64,000 nucleotides of DNA from Gordius sp. MW1 (Eukaryota; Nematomorpha; Gordioida; Gordea; Gordiidae): contig OZ038529.1 in the NCBI GenBank assembly GCA_964036665.1, forward strand, positions 12,656,060 through 12,720,059. Reading direction: 5' to 3'. Positions within the stretch are counted from its first letter, which is position 1; each line of letters begins with the position of its first letter. Shown here in pieces: positions 1 to 8,504 of the stretch. The notes under the pieces are model-generated. The model saw nothing but the letters and a program-made list of their open reading frames with translations, had not been told where the DNA came from and did not search any database. Made by a program: the position numbers and the translations under genes.

Positions 1-1578
1 AATGATAGTTCTCGCAGCTTAAAACTTCTTTTCCGAAGTCAATCGAGGATAATAGGATTCTCATATTGCCTTACTTTTATATATTTTTTCAAGCTCTTTC
101 ACATAGAATCACAAAAAATAAATATTTTTACCTCAAAATTTTTCACATTTTTTGCTTTCAACAGTATTCATCCGATGAAAGTTGTCGTTTTCAGACACGA
201 TTTTCATATAAAAAGTTAAAATTTATCAGAATCAGAAAACTATTACTTTGAAATCATAATCGCATTGAGCAGTTTTAAAAAATTAAACACTCATGTTACG
301 ATACAACAAACTAATCGCAACAATAAAATCTTCTCTTTTGTCAAAATGATAGTTCTCGCAGCTTAAAACTTCTTTTCGGAAGTCAATCGAGGATGATAGG
401 ATTCTCAAATTGGCTTACTTTTATATATTTTTTCAAGCACCTTCACATAGAATTACAAAAAATAAATATTTTTATCTCAAAATTTTTCACATTTTTTGCT
501 TTCAACAGTATTCATCCGATGAAAGTTGTCGTTTTCAGACACGATTTTCATATAAAAAGTTAAAATTTATCAGAATCAGAAAACGATTACTTTGAAATCA
601 TGATCGCATAGAGCAGTTTTATAAATTTAAGCACTCACGTTGCGATACAACAAACTAATCGCAACAATAAAAGCTTGTTTTTTGTCAAAATGATTGTTCT
701 CGCAGCTTAAAACTTCTTTTCGGAAGTCAATCGAGGATAATAGGATTCTCAAATTGGCTTTCTTTTATATATTTTTTCAAGCTCTTTCACATAGAATAAC
801 AAAAAATAAATATTTTTACCTCAAAATCTTTCACATTTGCTTTCAACCGTCCATGATAAATAGTTAAAATTTATCAAAATCAGAAAATTATTACTTTGAA
901 ATCATGATCGCATAGAGCAGTTTTCACAAATTAAGCACTCATGTTGCGATACAACAAACTAATCGCAACAATAAAACCTTGTCTTTTGTCAAAATGATAG
1001 TTCTCGCAGCTTAAAACTTCTTTTCGGAAGTCAATCGAGGATAATAGGATCCTCAAATTGCCTTACTTTTATATATTTTTTCAAGCTCTTTCACATAGAA
1101 TGACAAAAAATAAATATTTTTATCTCAAAATTTTTCACATTTTTTTCTTTCAACCATATTCATCCAATAAAAGTTGTCGTTTTCAGTCACGATTTCCATG
1201 ATAAATAGTTAAAATTTATCAGAATCAGAAAACTATTATTTGAAATCATGATCGCATAGATAAGTTTTCAAAAATTAAACACTCATGTTACGATACAACC
1301 AACTAATCGCAACAATAAAACCTTGTCTTTTGTCAAAATGATAGTTCTCGCAGCTTAAAATTTCTTTTCGGAAGTCAATCGAGGATAATTGGATTCTCAA
1401 ATTGCCTTACTTTTATATATTTTTTCAAGCTCTTTCACATAGAATCACAAAAAATAAATATTTTTACCTCAAAATTTTTCCCATTTTTTGCTTTCAACAG
1501 GATTCATCCGATGAAAGTTGTCCTTTTCATACAAGATTTCAATTTATCAAAATTTATTAGAATCAGAAAACTATTATT
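1..1578 (+). repeat. Left satellite array, segment a (about 344-bp monomers)
   Basis: This is tandem satellite DNA. Taking the recurring GTTCTCGCAGCTT as the phase mark, monomers begin at 8, 352, 696, 1000 and 1344, giving lengths of 344, 344, 304 and 344 bp plus a last monomer cut at 1578. The 304-bp monomer lacks about 40 bp between the TTTCAACCG and CCATGATAAA motifs. All copies read in the same direction, opposite to the array beyond 9359. The five monomers are repeated as a block at 4193-5873, so the left array has its own higher-order structure. Short open frames at 66-251 and 410-595 are simply translations of adjacent monomers and differ by only a few residues. No gene is supported. 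Confidence 0.95.
696..999 (+). repeat. Short satellite monomer with internal deletion
   Basis: This monomer is 304 bp against the usual 344 bp. The segment holding the CATCCGATGAAAGTTGTCG motif is missing, and the sequence passes from the TTTCAAC motif directly to CCATGATAAATAG. The same deletion is present in the monomer at 4882-5188 (307 bp). The deletion therefore occurred before the five-monomer block was duplicated. The copy at 696 also lost a few T residues before GCTTTCAACC, which accounts for the 4185-to-4189 change in offset between the two blocks. Confidence 0.85.
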
Positions 1579-1600
1579 AATTGCTATGCAATTTATGGGC
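1579..1600 (+). repeat. Left copy of inverted repeat with ATTGC-TAT-GCAAT hairpin
   Basis: The insertion opens with AATTGCTATGCAATTT, a small perfect dyad (ATTGC, loop TAT, GCAAT), followed by ATGGGC. Nineteen bases of this are repeated in reverse complement at about 3618-3636. The dyad alone recurs in the same orientation at 1853-1868. The arrangement could be a pair of terminal or subterminal repeats of a small element, but the right copy lies about 105 bp inside the right junction. Confidence 0.6.
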
Positions 1601-1612
1601 TCGTTTTTTGGT

Positions 1613-1655
1613 GTCCGTCCGTCCGTTGTCCGTTGTCCGTTGTCCGTTGTCCGTT
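1613..1655 (+). repeat. 7-bp microsatellite (GTCCGTT)n
   Basis: Five perfect tandem copies of GTCCGTT occupy 1621-1655, preceded by two copies of the shorter GTCC unit. It is a simple sequence repeat and lies inside the 1579-3744 insertion. The open frame at 1633-1821 runs through it and through the next tandem repeat and is not credible as a gene. Confidence 0.9.
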
Positions 1656-1717
1656 ACCTCCCTATCTATTTGCATTGGGTATATTAGGTTATCGCTTTTT
1701 TAAATTAATGCATGAGA

Positions 1718-1773
1718 AAGAGGTGCCCCACCCCTCATCTCTATCAAGAGGTGCCCCACCCCTCATCTCTATC
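1718..1773 (+). repeat. Perfect 28-bp tandem duplication
   Basis: Two identical 28-bp units, 1718-1745 and 1746-1773, contain AAGAGGTGCCCCACCCC. They sit in an unusually GC-rich patch that continues to about 1800 with CTTTCGGGCGGGGTCGGG, against strongly A+T-rich surroundings. No coding or RNA feature is recognisable. Confidence 0.85.
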
Positions 1774-1852
1774 TCCCTCGCTTTCGGGCGGGGTCGGGTT
1801 TTAATTGCTACGTTAAATTAATGCATAAGTATATCTATATTTAAATTTTGGT

Positions 1853-1868
1853 AATTGCTATGCAATTT
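1853..1868. repeat. Second copy of the ATTGC-TAT-GCAAT dyad
   Basis: AATTGCTATGCAATTT is identical to the first 16 bases of the insertion and is also found in near-identical reverse complement at 3623-3638. It may mark the edge of a nested repeat: the tandem repeats with the CCAATGG hairpin begin about 30 bp downstream. Confidence 0.55.
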
Positions 1869-1894
1869 AACTAGTTTTGGGGTTAGAATCCCGG

Positions 1895-2560
1895 AGTTTT
1901 TTTTGACTCTTATGATTGTTCTTGTTACTATCATTGATAATAAGACTTTTTGGCCGTCCGCTGGCTGCTGACCAATGAAAAAATGACCATTGGCCAAAAT
2001 GTGAATCCGAGTTTATTTTTTCGTTTTTTTTTTGACTATTATGATTGTTCCTGTTACTACCATTGCTATTATGACTTTTTGGCCGTCCGTTGGCTGCTGA
2101 CCAATGGAAAAAAATCACCATTGGCCAAAATGTGATTCGAAATTTTTTTTTTCGTTTTTTTTGACTATTATGAATTTATATCCACTTTTACCGTGTCCTG
2201 GCTGCTGACCAATGGAAAAAAATGACCATTGGCCAAAATGTAATTCGAAATTTTTTTTTTAGTTTTTTTTGACTATTATGAATTTATATCCACTTTTACC
2301 GTGTCCTGGCTGCTGACCAATGGAAAAAAATGACCATTGGCCAAAATGTGATTCGAAAATTTTTTTTAGTTTTTTTTTGACTATTATAAGTTTATATCCA
2401 CTTTTACCGTGTCCTGGCTGCTGACCAATGGAATGACCATTGGCCAAAATGTGTTTCGAAAATTTTTTTTTTCGTTTTTTTTTGACTTATGAATTTATAT
2501 CCACTTTTACCGTGTCCTGGCTGCTTACCAATGAAAAAAAATGACCATTGGCCAAATTTT
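1895..2560 (+). repeat. Tandem 103-130 bp repeats with CCAATGG/CCATTGG hairpin
   Basis: There are six consecutive copies. Each has a T-run, GACTATTATGA, a variable spacer, CTGGCTGCTGACC, and an inverted pair CCAATGG...CCATTGG separated by an A-rich loop, then CCAAAATG. The hairpin cores start near 1972, 2101, 2209, 2318, 2426 and 2529. The first two copies have a longer spacer containing GGCCGTCCG. The later four share the shorter TTTATATCCACTTTTACCG spacer and are very similar to each other. The minus-strand open frames at 1867-2121 and 2259-2447 are read-throughs of these repeats, with the same peptide segment appearing twice, and are not genes. Confidence 0.9.
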
Positions 2561-3008
2561 ATATATAACCTAAAAATTTATTATAGATGGTCTAACAGAC
2601 AGCCAACTATGTAATATATATTTTTAACCTTATAAATGCTTATATATTTTTTTATTGGGTTAATATATTTCATTTAATTAGATTGTGATTTCATAGAAAA
2701 CCTAAAAAGTAATATTTAAAAAAATAATATAGGTATTAGATTCTAATTTACGATAAAATATATCGATAGAAACTAACACAAAATTCGAAACCTCCTTCAA
2801 GGGTATAATCATAGCCCGTTATTTCTAATTAAATTGAATCTACTATTAAACTCAAACACGAATTGTACTTTATTAGATGGCGCGCGTAAGTTTATATAAT
2901 TAGTAAAATTTTTCTACGTGTCATAGATATTACACCGCACGTGTGGCAGGGAAATGTCCAATATTTTTAAAATGAAAAGGTATTTTAGGAATCTGAAAAG
3001 GTTATTTT
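2561..3008. other. A+T-rich spacer, nothing recognised
   Basis: The sequence is A+T-rich, with several TTTATATA-type stretches and no open frame above about 60 codons. There is no similarity to the satellite and no repeat of the CCAATGG family. I see no RNA gene in it. Confidence 0.6.
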
Positions 3009-3062
3009 ACCCCCGGCCGCCCTGGGCACCTACGGGTAAAGTTTCGAGCGGATCGGGCTGGT
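3009..3062. other. Isolated GC-rich island
   Basis: This stretch of about 54 bp contains CCCCCGGCCGCCCTGGGCAC and CGAGCGGATCGGGCTGG, flanked on both sides by very A+T-rich DNA. Base composition this different suggests a fragment of another repeat family. I recognise no gene or structural RNA, and it is too short to identify by eye. Confidence 0.4.
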
Positions 3063-3130
3063 AGTTTAAGAATTTAGCCCTTTTTTAAAACTAAAAAAAA
3101 AAACTTTTTTTTTTAATTTTTTTTTTACAT

Positions 3131-3210
3131 TAAATTAATATTTTGTTTTTGTTAATACCATTGATAATATGACTTTTTGATCGTCCGCTGGCTACTGACC
3201 GACGAGATAT
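3131..3210 (+). repeat. Dispersed, decayed copy of the hairpin repeat
   Basis: TGTTAATACCATTGATAATATGACTTTTTGATCGTCCGCTGGCTACTGACC matches the first, long-spacer copies of the array at 1895-2150. The match ends before the CCAATGG hairpin is complete. It lies about 80 bp before the tRNA-like sequence. Confidence 0.7.
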
Positions 3211-3289
3211 ATTGATTTTCTAAACATAAAACACAACTTTATTATTTCATTATCTATATAAATAACATAATAACTTCTACTATTTTAAA

Positions 3290-3361
3290 GCTAGCATGGT
3301 ATAGTGGTTATAGCGCCGGCTTGTGAACTCGAGGTGTGGGGTTCAAGTCAGGGAGGGGACA
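3290..3361 (+). pseudogene. tRNA-like sequence (possible tRNA-His relic or SINE head)
   Basis: A Pol III A-box-like TGGTATAGTGG (3297-3307) and a B-box-like GGTTCAAGTC (3340-3349) are spaced as in a tRNA. Between them, at the anticodon position, is TTGTGAA, which would give GTG (His). The fold is poor. Numbering from the B box, the T stem has almost no pairs, the acceptor strands (3290-3296 and 3354-3360) pair at only about one position, and the D and anticodon stems are partial. A functional tRNA is therefore unlikely. A run of eleven T residues follows immediately. I read this as a tRNA pseudogene or the tRNA-derived head of a SINE that kept its promoter boxes but lost its cloverleaf. Confidence 0.6.
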
Positions 3362-3363
3362 CA

Positions 3364-3374
3364 TTTTTTTTTTT
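3364..3374 (+). terminator. T-run, candidate Pol III terminator
   Basis: Eleven consecutive T residues start three bases after the tRNA-like sequence. RNA polymerase III stops at four or more T residues on the non-template strand. In such A+T-rich DNA a T-run can also occur by chance, and long T-runs are common elsewhere in this insertion. Confidence 0.45.
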
Positions 3375-3388
3375 AATTTTTTTAAATT

Positions 3389-3505
3389 AAATTAATATTT
3401 GTTCATGTTAATACCAATGATAATATGAATTTTTGACCGTCCGCTGGCTACTGACCAATAAAAAAATGACCATTGGCAAATAAATCGAAATTTTTTTTCG
3501 TTTTT
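3389..3505 (+). repeat. Second dispersed copy of the hairpin repeat
   Basis: This copy contains CCGTCCGCTGGCTACTGACC, then CCAATAAAAAAATGACCATTGG, the inverted pair with one arm mutated, then AAATCGAAATTTTTTTTCG. It is a full-length but diverged member of the family at 1895-2560. Copies on both sides of the tRNA-like sequence suggest that the tRNA-like segment lies within, or was inserted into, this repeat family. Confidence 0.75.
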
Positions 3506-3613
3506 GAATTGGTTAACATTGATAATTACCCTATGTCCTCCCCTACAAGGGCCTATAACTAATTATTTTGCATCTAATACCCCCTATAGGCATTCTCGCC
3601 CCTTCCCACCTTT

Positions 3614-3638
3614 CTCGCCCATAAATTGCATAGCAAAT
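3614..3638 (-). repeat. Right copy of the inverted repeat
   Basis: CCCATAAATTGCATAGCAA is the exact reverse complement of 19 bases near the left end of the insertion. Together they bound about 2.05 kb. If they are terminal repeats of an element, the 105 bp between here and the right satellite junction needs another explanation. Confidence 0.6.
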
Positions 3639-3667
3639 ATGCTACGTTTATACGGAGTATAGAAGAG

Positions 3668-3720
3668 TTCCCCCTTCCCCTCTTCCCTTCCCCTACTCCC
3701 CTTCCCTTCTCCACCTTCCC
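3668..3720. other. Polypyrimidine tract
   Basis: This is almost uninterrupted C/T sequence on the plus strand, including CCCCCTTCCCCTCTTCCC, with only occasional A residues. Long homopurine-homopyrimidine tracts can adopt triplex (H-DNA) structures and are prone to length change. The 63-residue minus-strand frame at 3584-3775 is a translation of it and is not a gene. Confidence 0.6.
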
Positions 3721-3724
3721 ACGA

Positions 3725-3737
3725 GGGCCGAAGGCCC
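3725..3737. other. GC hairpin at the right end of the insertion
   Basis: GGGCC and GGCCC form a 5-bp perfect stem around a GAA loop, followed directly by GAG and a T-run at the junction with the satellite. It resembles a terminator-like or transposon-end hairpin. The CTRR end that would suggest a Helitron is absent. Confidence 0.4.
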
Positions 3738-3744
3738 GAGTTTT

Positions 3745-6700
3745 TTAAATCATGATAGAATAGAACAGTTTTCAAAAATTAAACACTCATGTTACGATAC
3801 AACAAACTAATCGCAACAATAAAATCTTGTCTTTTGTCAAAATGATAGTTCTCGCAGCTTAAAACTTCTTTTCGGAAGTCAATCGAGGATGATAGGATTC
3901 TCAAATTGGCTTACTTTTATATATTTTTTCAGGCTCTTTCACATAGAATTACAAAAAATAAATATTTTTACCTCAAAATTTTTCACATTTTTTGCTTTCA
4001 ACAGTATTCATCCGATGAAAGTTGTCGTTTTCAGACACGATTTCCATGATAAAAAGTTAAAATTTATCAGAATCAGAAAACGATTACTTTGAAATCATGA
4101 TCGCATAGAGCAGTTTTATAAATTTAAGCACTCACGTTGCGATACAACAAACTAATCGCAACAATAAAAGCTTGTTTTTTGTCAAAATGATTGTTCTCGC
4201 AGCTTAAAACTTCTTTTCGGAAGTCAATCGAGGATAATAGGATTCTCAAATTGGCTTTCTTTTATATATTTTTTCAAGCTCTTTCACATAGAATCACAAA
4301 AAATAAATAATTTTACCTCAAAATTTTTCACATTTTTTGCTTTCAACAGTATTCATCCGATGAAAGTTGTCGTTTTCAGACACGATTTTCATATAAAAAG
4401 TTAAAATTTATCAGAATCAGAACACTATTACTTTGAAATCATAATCGCATTGAGCAGTTTTAAAAAATTAAACACTCATGTTACGATACAACAAACTAAT
4501 CGCAACAATAAAATCTTCTCTTTTGTCAAAATGATAGTTCTCGCAGCTTAAAACTTCTTTTCGGAAGTCAATCGAGAATGATAGGATTCTCAAATTGGCT
4601 TACTTTTATATATTTTTTCAAGCACCTTCACATAGAATTACAAAAAATAAATATTTTTACCTCAAAATTTTTCACATTTTTTGCTTTCAACAGTATTCAT
4701 CCGATGAAAGTTGTCGTTTTCAGATACGATTTCCATGATAAAAAGTTAAAATTTATCAGAATCAGAAAACGATTACTTTGAAATCATGATCGCATAGAGC
4801 AGTTTTATAAATTTAAGCACTCACGTTGCGATACAACAAACTAATCGCAACAATAAAAGCTTTTTTTTTGTCAAAATGATTGTTCTCGCAGCTTAAAACT
4901 TCTTTTCGGAAGTCAATCGAGGATAATAGGATTCTCAAATTGGCTTTCTTTTATATATTTTTTCAAGCTCTTTTACATAGAATAACAAAAAATAAATATT
5001 TTTACCTCAAAATCTTTCACATTTTTTGCTTTCAACTGTCCATGATAAATAGTTAAAATTTATCAAAATCAGAAAATTATTACATTGAAATCATGATCGC
5101 ATAGAGCAGTTTTCACAAATTAAGCACTCATGTTGCGATACAACAAACTAATCGCAACAATAAAACCTTGTCTTTTGTCAAAATGATAGTTCTCGCAGCT
5201 TAAAACTTCTTTTCCGAAGTCAATCGAGGATAATAGGATTCTCAAATTGCCTTACTTTTATATATTTTTTCAAGCTCTTTCACATAGAATCACAAAAAAT
5301 AAATATTTTTATCTCAAAATTTTTCACATTTTTTTCTTTCAACCATATTCATCCAATAAAAGTTGTCGTTTTCAGTCACGATTTCCATGATAAATAGTTA
5401 AAATTTATCAGAATCAGAAAACTATTATTTGAAATCATGATCGCATAGATAAGTTTTCAAAAATTAAACACTCATGTTACGATACAACCAACTAATCGCA
5501 GCAATAAAACCTTGTCTTTTGTCAAAATGATAGTTCTCGCAGCTTAAAACTTCTTTTCGGAAGTCAATCGAGGATAATTGGATTCTCAAATTGCCTTACT
5601 TTTATATATTTTTTCAACCTCTTTCACATAGAATCACAAAAAATAAATATTCTTACCTCAAAATTTTTCCCATTTTTTGCTTTCAACAGGATTCATCCGA
5701 TGAAAGTTGTCCTTTTCATACAAGATTTCCATGATAAATAGTTAAAATTTATTAAAATTTATTAGAATCAGAAAACTATTATTTGAAATCATGATCGCAT
5801 AGAACAGTTTTCAAAAGTTACGATACAACAAACTAATCGCAACAATAAAATCTTGTCTTTTGTCAAAATGATAGTTCTCGCAGCTTAAAACTTCTTTTCG
5901 GAAGTCAATCGAGGATGATAGGATTCTCAAATTGGCTTACTTTTATATATTTTTTCAAGCTCTTTCACATGGAATTACAAAAAATAAATATTTTTACCTT
6001 AAAATTTTTCACATTTTTTGCTTTCAACAGTATTCATCCGATGAAAGTTGTCGTTTTCAGACACGATTTCCATGATAAAAAGTTAAAATTTATCAGAATC
6101 AGAAAACGATTACTTTTAAATCATGATCGCATAGAGCAGTTTTAAAAAATTAAGCACTCACGTTGCTATCAACAAACTAATCGCAACAATAAAAGCTTGT
6201 TTTTTGTCAAAATGATAGTTCTCGCCGATAAAAACTTCTTTTCGGAAGTCAATCGAGGATAATAGGATTCTCAAATTGGCTTACTTTTATATATTTTTTT
6301 AAGCTCTTTCACATAGAATAACAAAAAATAAATATTTTTACATATTTTTTGATTTCAACAGTATTCATCCGATGAAAGTTGTTGTTTTCAGACACGATTT
6401 CCATGATAAAAAGTTAAAATTTATCAGAATCAGAAAACGATTACTTTGAAATCATGATCGCATAGAGCAGTTTTAAAAAATTAAGCACTCACGTTGCGAT
6501 ACAACAAACTAATCGCAACAATAAAAGCTTGTTTTTTGTCAAAATGATAGTTCTCGCAGCTTAAAACTTCTTTTCGGAAGTCAATCGAGGATAATAGGAT
6601 TCTCAAATTGGCTTACTCTTATATATTTTTTAAAGCTCTTTCACAAAGAATAACTAAAAATAAATATTTTTACCTCAAAATTTGTCAAATTTTTTGCTTT

Positions 6701-6902
6701 CAACTGGATTCATCCGATGAAAGTTGTCCTTTTCAGACACGATTTCCATGATAAAAAGTTAAAATTTATCAGAATTAGAAAACTATTACTTTGAAATCAT
6801 AATCGCATAGAGCAGTTTTAAAAAATTAAACACTCATGTTACGATGCAACAAACTAATCGCAACAATAAAATCTTGTCTTTTGCCAAAATGACAGTTCTC
6901 GC
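3745..6902 (+). repeat. Left satellite array, segment b
   Basis: The same subfamily and orientation as 1-1578. It begins with the remaining 103 bp of the split monomer, then whole monomers start at 3848, 4193, 4537, 4882, 5189, 5533, 5874, 6218 and 6550 (lengths 345, 344, 345, 307, 344, 341, 344, 332 and 345 bp), with a stub from 6895. Monomers 4193-5873 correspond one-to-one to those at 8-1578 at offsets of 4185-4189, or about 2.02 kb once the insertion is subtracted, so the block was duplicated before the insertion. The array stops abruptly inside the GTTCTCGC motif where the long-inverted-repeat element begins. Confidence 0.95.
4193..5873 (+). repeat. Five-monomer block, direct copy of 8-1578
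   Basis: Private markers are shared with the first copy in the same order: AATCTTCTC (4511 and 326), CAAGCACCTTC (4619 and 435), the roughly 40-bp deletion monomer (4882 and 696), and GTTGTCCTTTTCATAC in the last monomer. Differences are scattered single bases and small indels, so this duplication is older than the block duplications in the right array. The last monomer here is the empty-site counterpart of the one broken by the 1579-3744 insertion. Confidence 0.85.
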
Positions 6903-7725
6903 TAGTGATGGGAAAACCCGGGGTTTTCTAAACCCAAGCCTGAGTTTTTAGGTTAGGTTGTTTTAAAACCTCGAGGTTTTAAACCTACCTAACCTAAAAC
7001 CTTTTAGGCTTAGCATGGGTTTTGCATCCACCTAAGGGTTCCCCAACGTCCCTAACTAAATTTTTGGGGCAAGATTCAAACTCTAGCCCAAAACATTAGG
7101 TCGGAGCGAAATGCAAAACGCCGATTCATAAGGTATGGTTTTTATATCCTAATATTTCGGCTGAATGACGGTCACTAAGCAATTTTATAAAATAAATTCT
7201 TAATTATCATTTGTTTTGATTTAAAAAATAAATTAAAATAATATTGTATTTTAATATCAATATATAAAATAATAATATCAAATAAATACTCTACTATTTT
7301 GTAATAAAAAATGTAAATGTATTCTATCGGTTTTGGCCATCTATAAACTATTTTGATTTAGATTAACACATTATATCCTTATCTTATACCACGCATGTAG
7401 TAATAGCACAGCACCATACCATATAACCCCCCCCCCCTTCTCTTTCCCTTCTCACACAACCCAGCGTATAATGCGAGCATGGGGATACCCTTGCTCCAAA
7501 ATATTCACACCCAAAGAGCAAGGCAGTCGTCTTGCTCCAACCCTGCTCTACTCCGGGCCATCCCTGTTCCCAACCCCGTTCCAACCCCACATAACCCAAA
7601 TATTATTTTGTATGAGAGGCGATGCGCTACAATGCTATGACGCATACATATCCATATGCATAAGTTAAGGAGGGAGGAGAAGGGGAGAGTGCGTGCTGTG
7701 CTGCCACTATGCATAAGCTATGCAG
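6903..7725 (+). repeat. Left inverted arm of the hAT-like element
   Basis: Pairs with 8505-9358 in reverse complement. Outer to inner it has a subterminal zone of AGGTTAGGTT-type motifs, a stretch with TTTTGGGGCAAGATTCAAACTC, an A+T-rich zone (about 7170-7380), then a GC-richer block (about 7425-7640) with an 11-C run at 7427-7437 and two CTTGCTCCAA direct repeats (7490 and 7531). Similarity to the other arm ends at AGCTATGCAG (7716-7725). Open frames at 7471-7668, 7384-7599 and 7505-7714 overlap on both strands and are probably fortuitous. Confidence 0.85.
6946..6999. repeat. XhoI-centred 54-bp palindrome, left subterminal
   Basis: TTTTAGGTTAGGT and its complement ACCTAACCTAAAA face each other around AAAACCTCGAGGTTTT, with the centre of symmetry between 6972 and 6973. 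Only about three positions per half mismatch. Clustered subterminal repeats are the usual transposase-binding sites of hAT elements, so this is a plausible binding array. That role is inferred. Confidence 0.7.
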
Positions 7726-8504
7726 TAGTTAAGAGTGAATAAACATTACTTACATGGCGTTTAGATGAATTAGCTAATTTAGATTTTACCTGAATATTTT
7801 CCCTTAATTTAACCCTCCAATGTACTTATAGAAATCCCAACCCTGAAGTGACTTATGGGGTTTGTAGGACCCCATTCTTAAAATGATCATAATTTTAAAA
7901 CCAATAGAGTAACACGTCTCAAATTTTAAATATAAGTTTATTAAAGCCTCTTATAGGTTTGTAAAAAAATTAATTTAAATATAAATACTAATTTTAAATT
8001 TATATGCAATTTACCAAACACTAAGAAAATGAATAATAATCAAAATGACATGTTTTATTTTTGTAATGGAGACCAAACAGTTAGTAGAAATATAAAAAGC
8101 AAATGTTTTTTTTTATTAAAAGAAGGTTTGAATAATATAAAAAGCATGCATTCATGATAAAATGTTTATACAGGAAAAAATTAGAAGACTCTAAAATCAC
8201 TATTATCACCAAAAAAGACATTAATAAGTTCTTAGGTAAATAATTATTGAGCCGTAACCGATTATCGGAAGGTAGTAAACAATTAAATTTTTACATATTG
8301 GTTATTTTTTAAGTTTTAACAATATATTGTCGCCAAGTTGTCTCTCTTTAGACTTTGAATTTAAAACAAAAAAACATCTAATAAAAATGGCAATATTTGC
8401 GAAGATATCATCAATAAGTATAAAATTAAAACCACTTGATCAACAAATGGGACACCGCCTTCACAGCACGCACGCACCATATTTATTAACAATAACTATA
8501 ATTT
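7726..8504. other. A+T-rich core between the inverted arms
   Basis: This unique, A+T-rich segment has no long open frame. The longest frame, 8327-8512 on the plus strand, is 61 codons, begins at an ATG-less start (TTG) and overlaps the right arm. A small perfect dyad, CCGAT-T-ATCGG, lies near 8258. I see no transposase remnant, RNA gene or satellite sequence. Confidence 0.6.

Larger units (their letters stand above)
1579..3744. mobile_element. Composite 2.2-kb insertion splitting a satellite monomer
   Basis: Satellite sequence stops after CTATTATT at 1578 and resumes at about 3745 with AAATCATGAT. The uninterrupted paralogous monomer at 5533-5873 runs straight from CTATTATT into TGAAATCATG, so it serves as an empty site. 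The split monomer (1344-1578 plus about 3745-3847) shares the diagnostic TAGAACAG with that paralogue, where neighbours have TAGAGCAG. I see no clear target-site duplication and no transposase, reverse transcriptase or integrase frame. A 19-bp inverted repeat near the ends (about 1582-1600 and 3618-3636) suggests at least part of it is a non-autonomous DNA element. The contents (tandem repeats, tRNA-like sequence, GC island) look like a mosaic, and the class is undetermined. Confidence 0.7.

Noticed and set aside
3009..3062. rRNA or snRNA fragment in the GC island
   Set aside because: No recognisable conserved core sequence of any structural RNA. It is too short to assign.
3290..3361. Functional tRNA-His gene
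   Set aside because: The GTG anticodon position and promoter boxes fit, but acceptor and T stems do not pair.
1579..3744. Helitron
   Set aside because: A 3' hairpin (GGGCC/GGCCC) is present near the right end, but there is no TC start and no CTRR end next to the junction in either orientation, and no Rep/helicase frame.
66..6145. Small ORFs of 61-76 codons in the left array
   Set aside because: All are in-phase translations of satellite monomers, with the same peptide segments repeating each monomer. Single-base indels change or end them.
6946..6999. Telomeric repeats (TTAGG)n in the transposon arm
   Set aside because: Only two adjacent AGGTT units are present and they form part of a palindrome. 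There is no extended telomeric tract.
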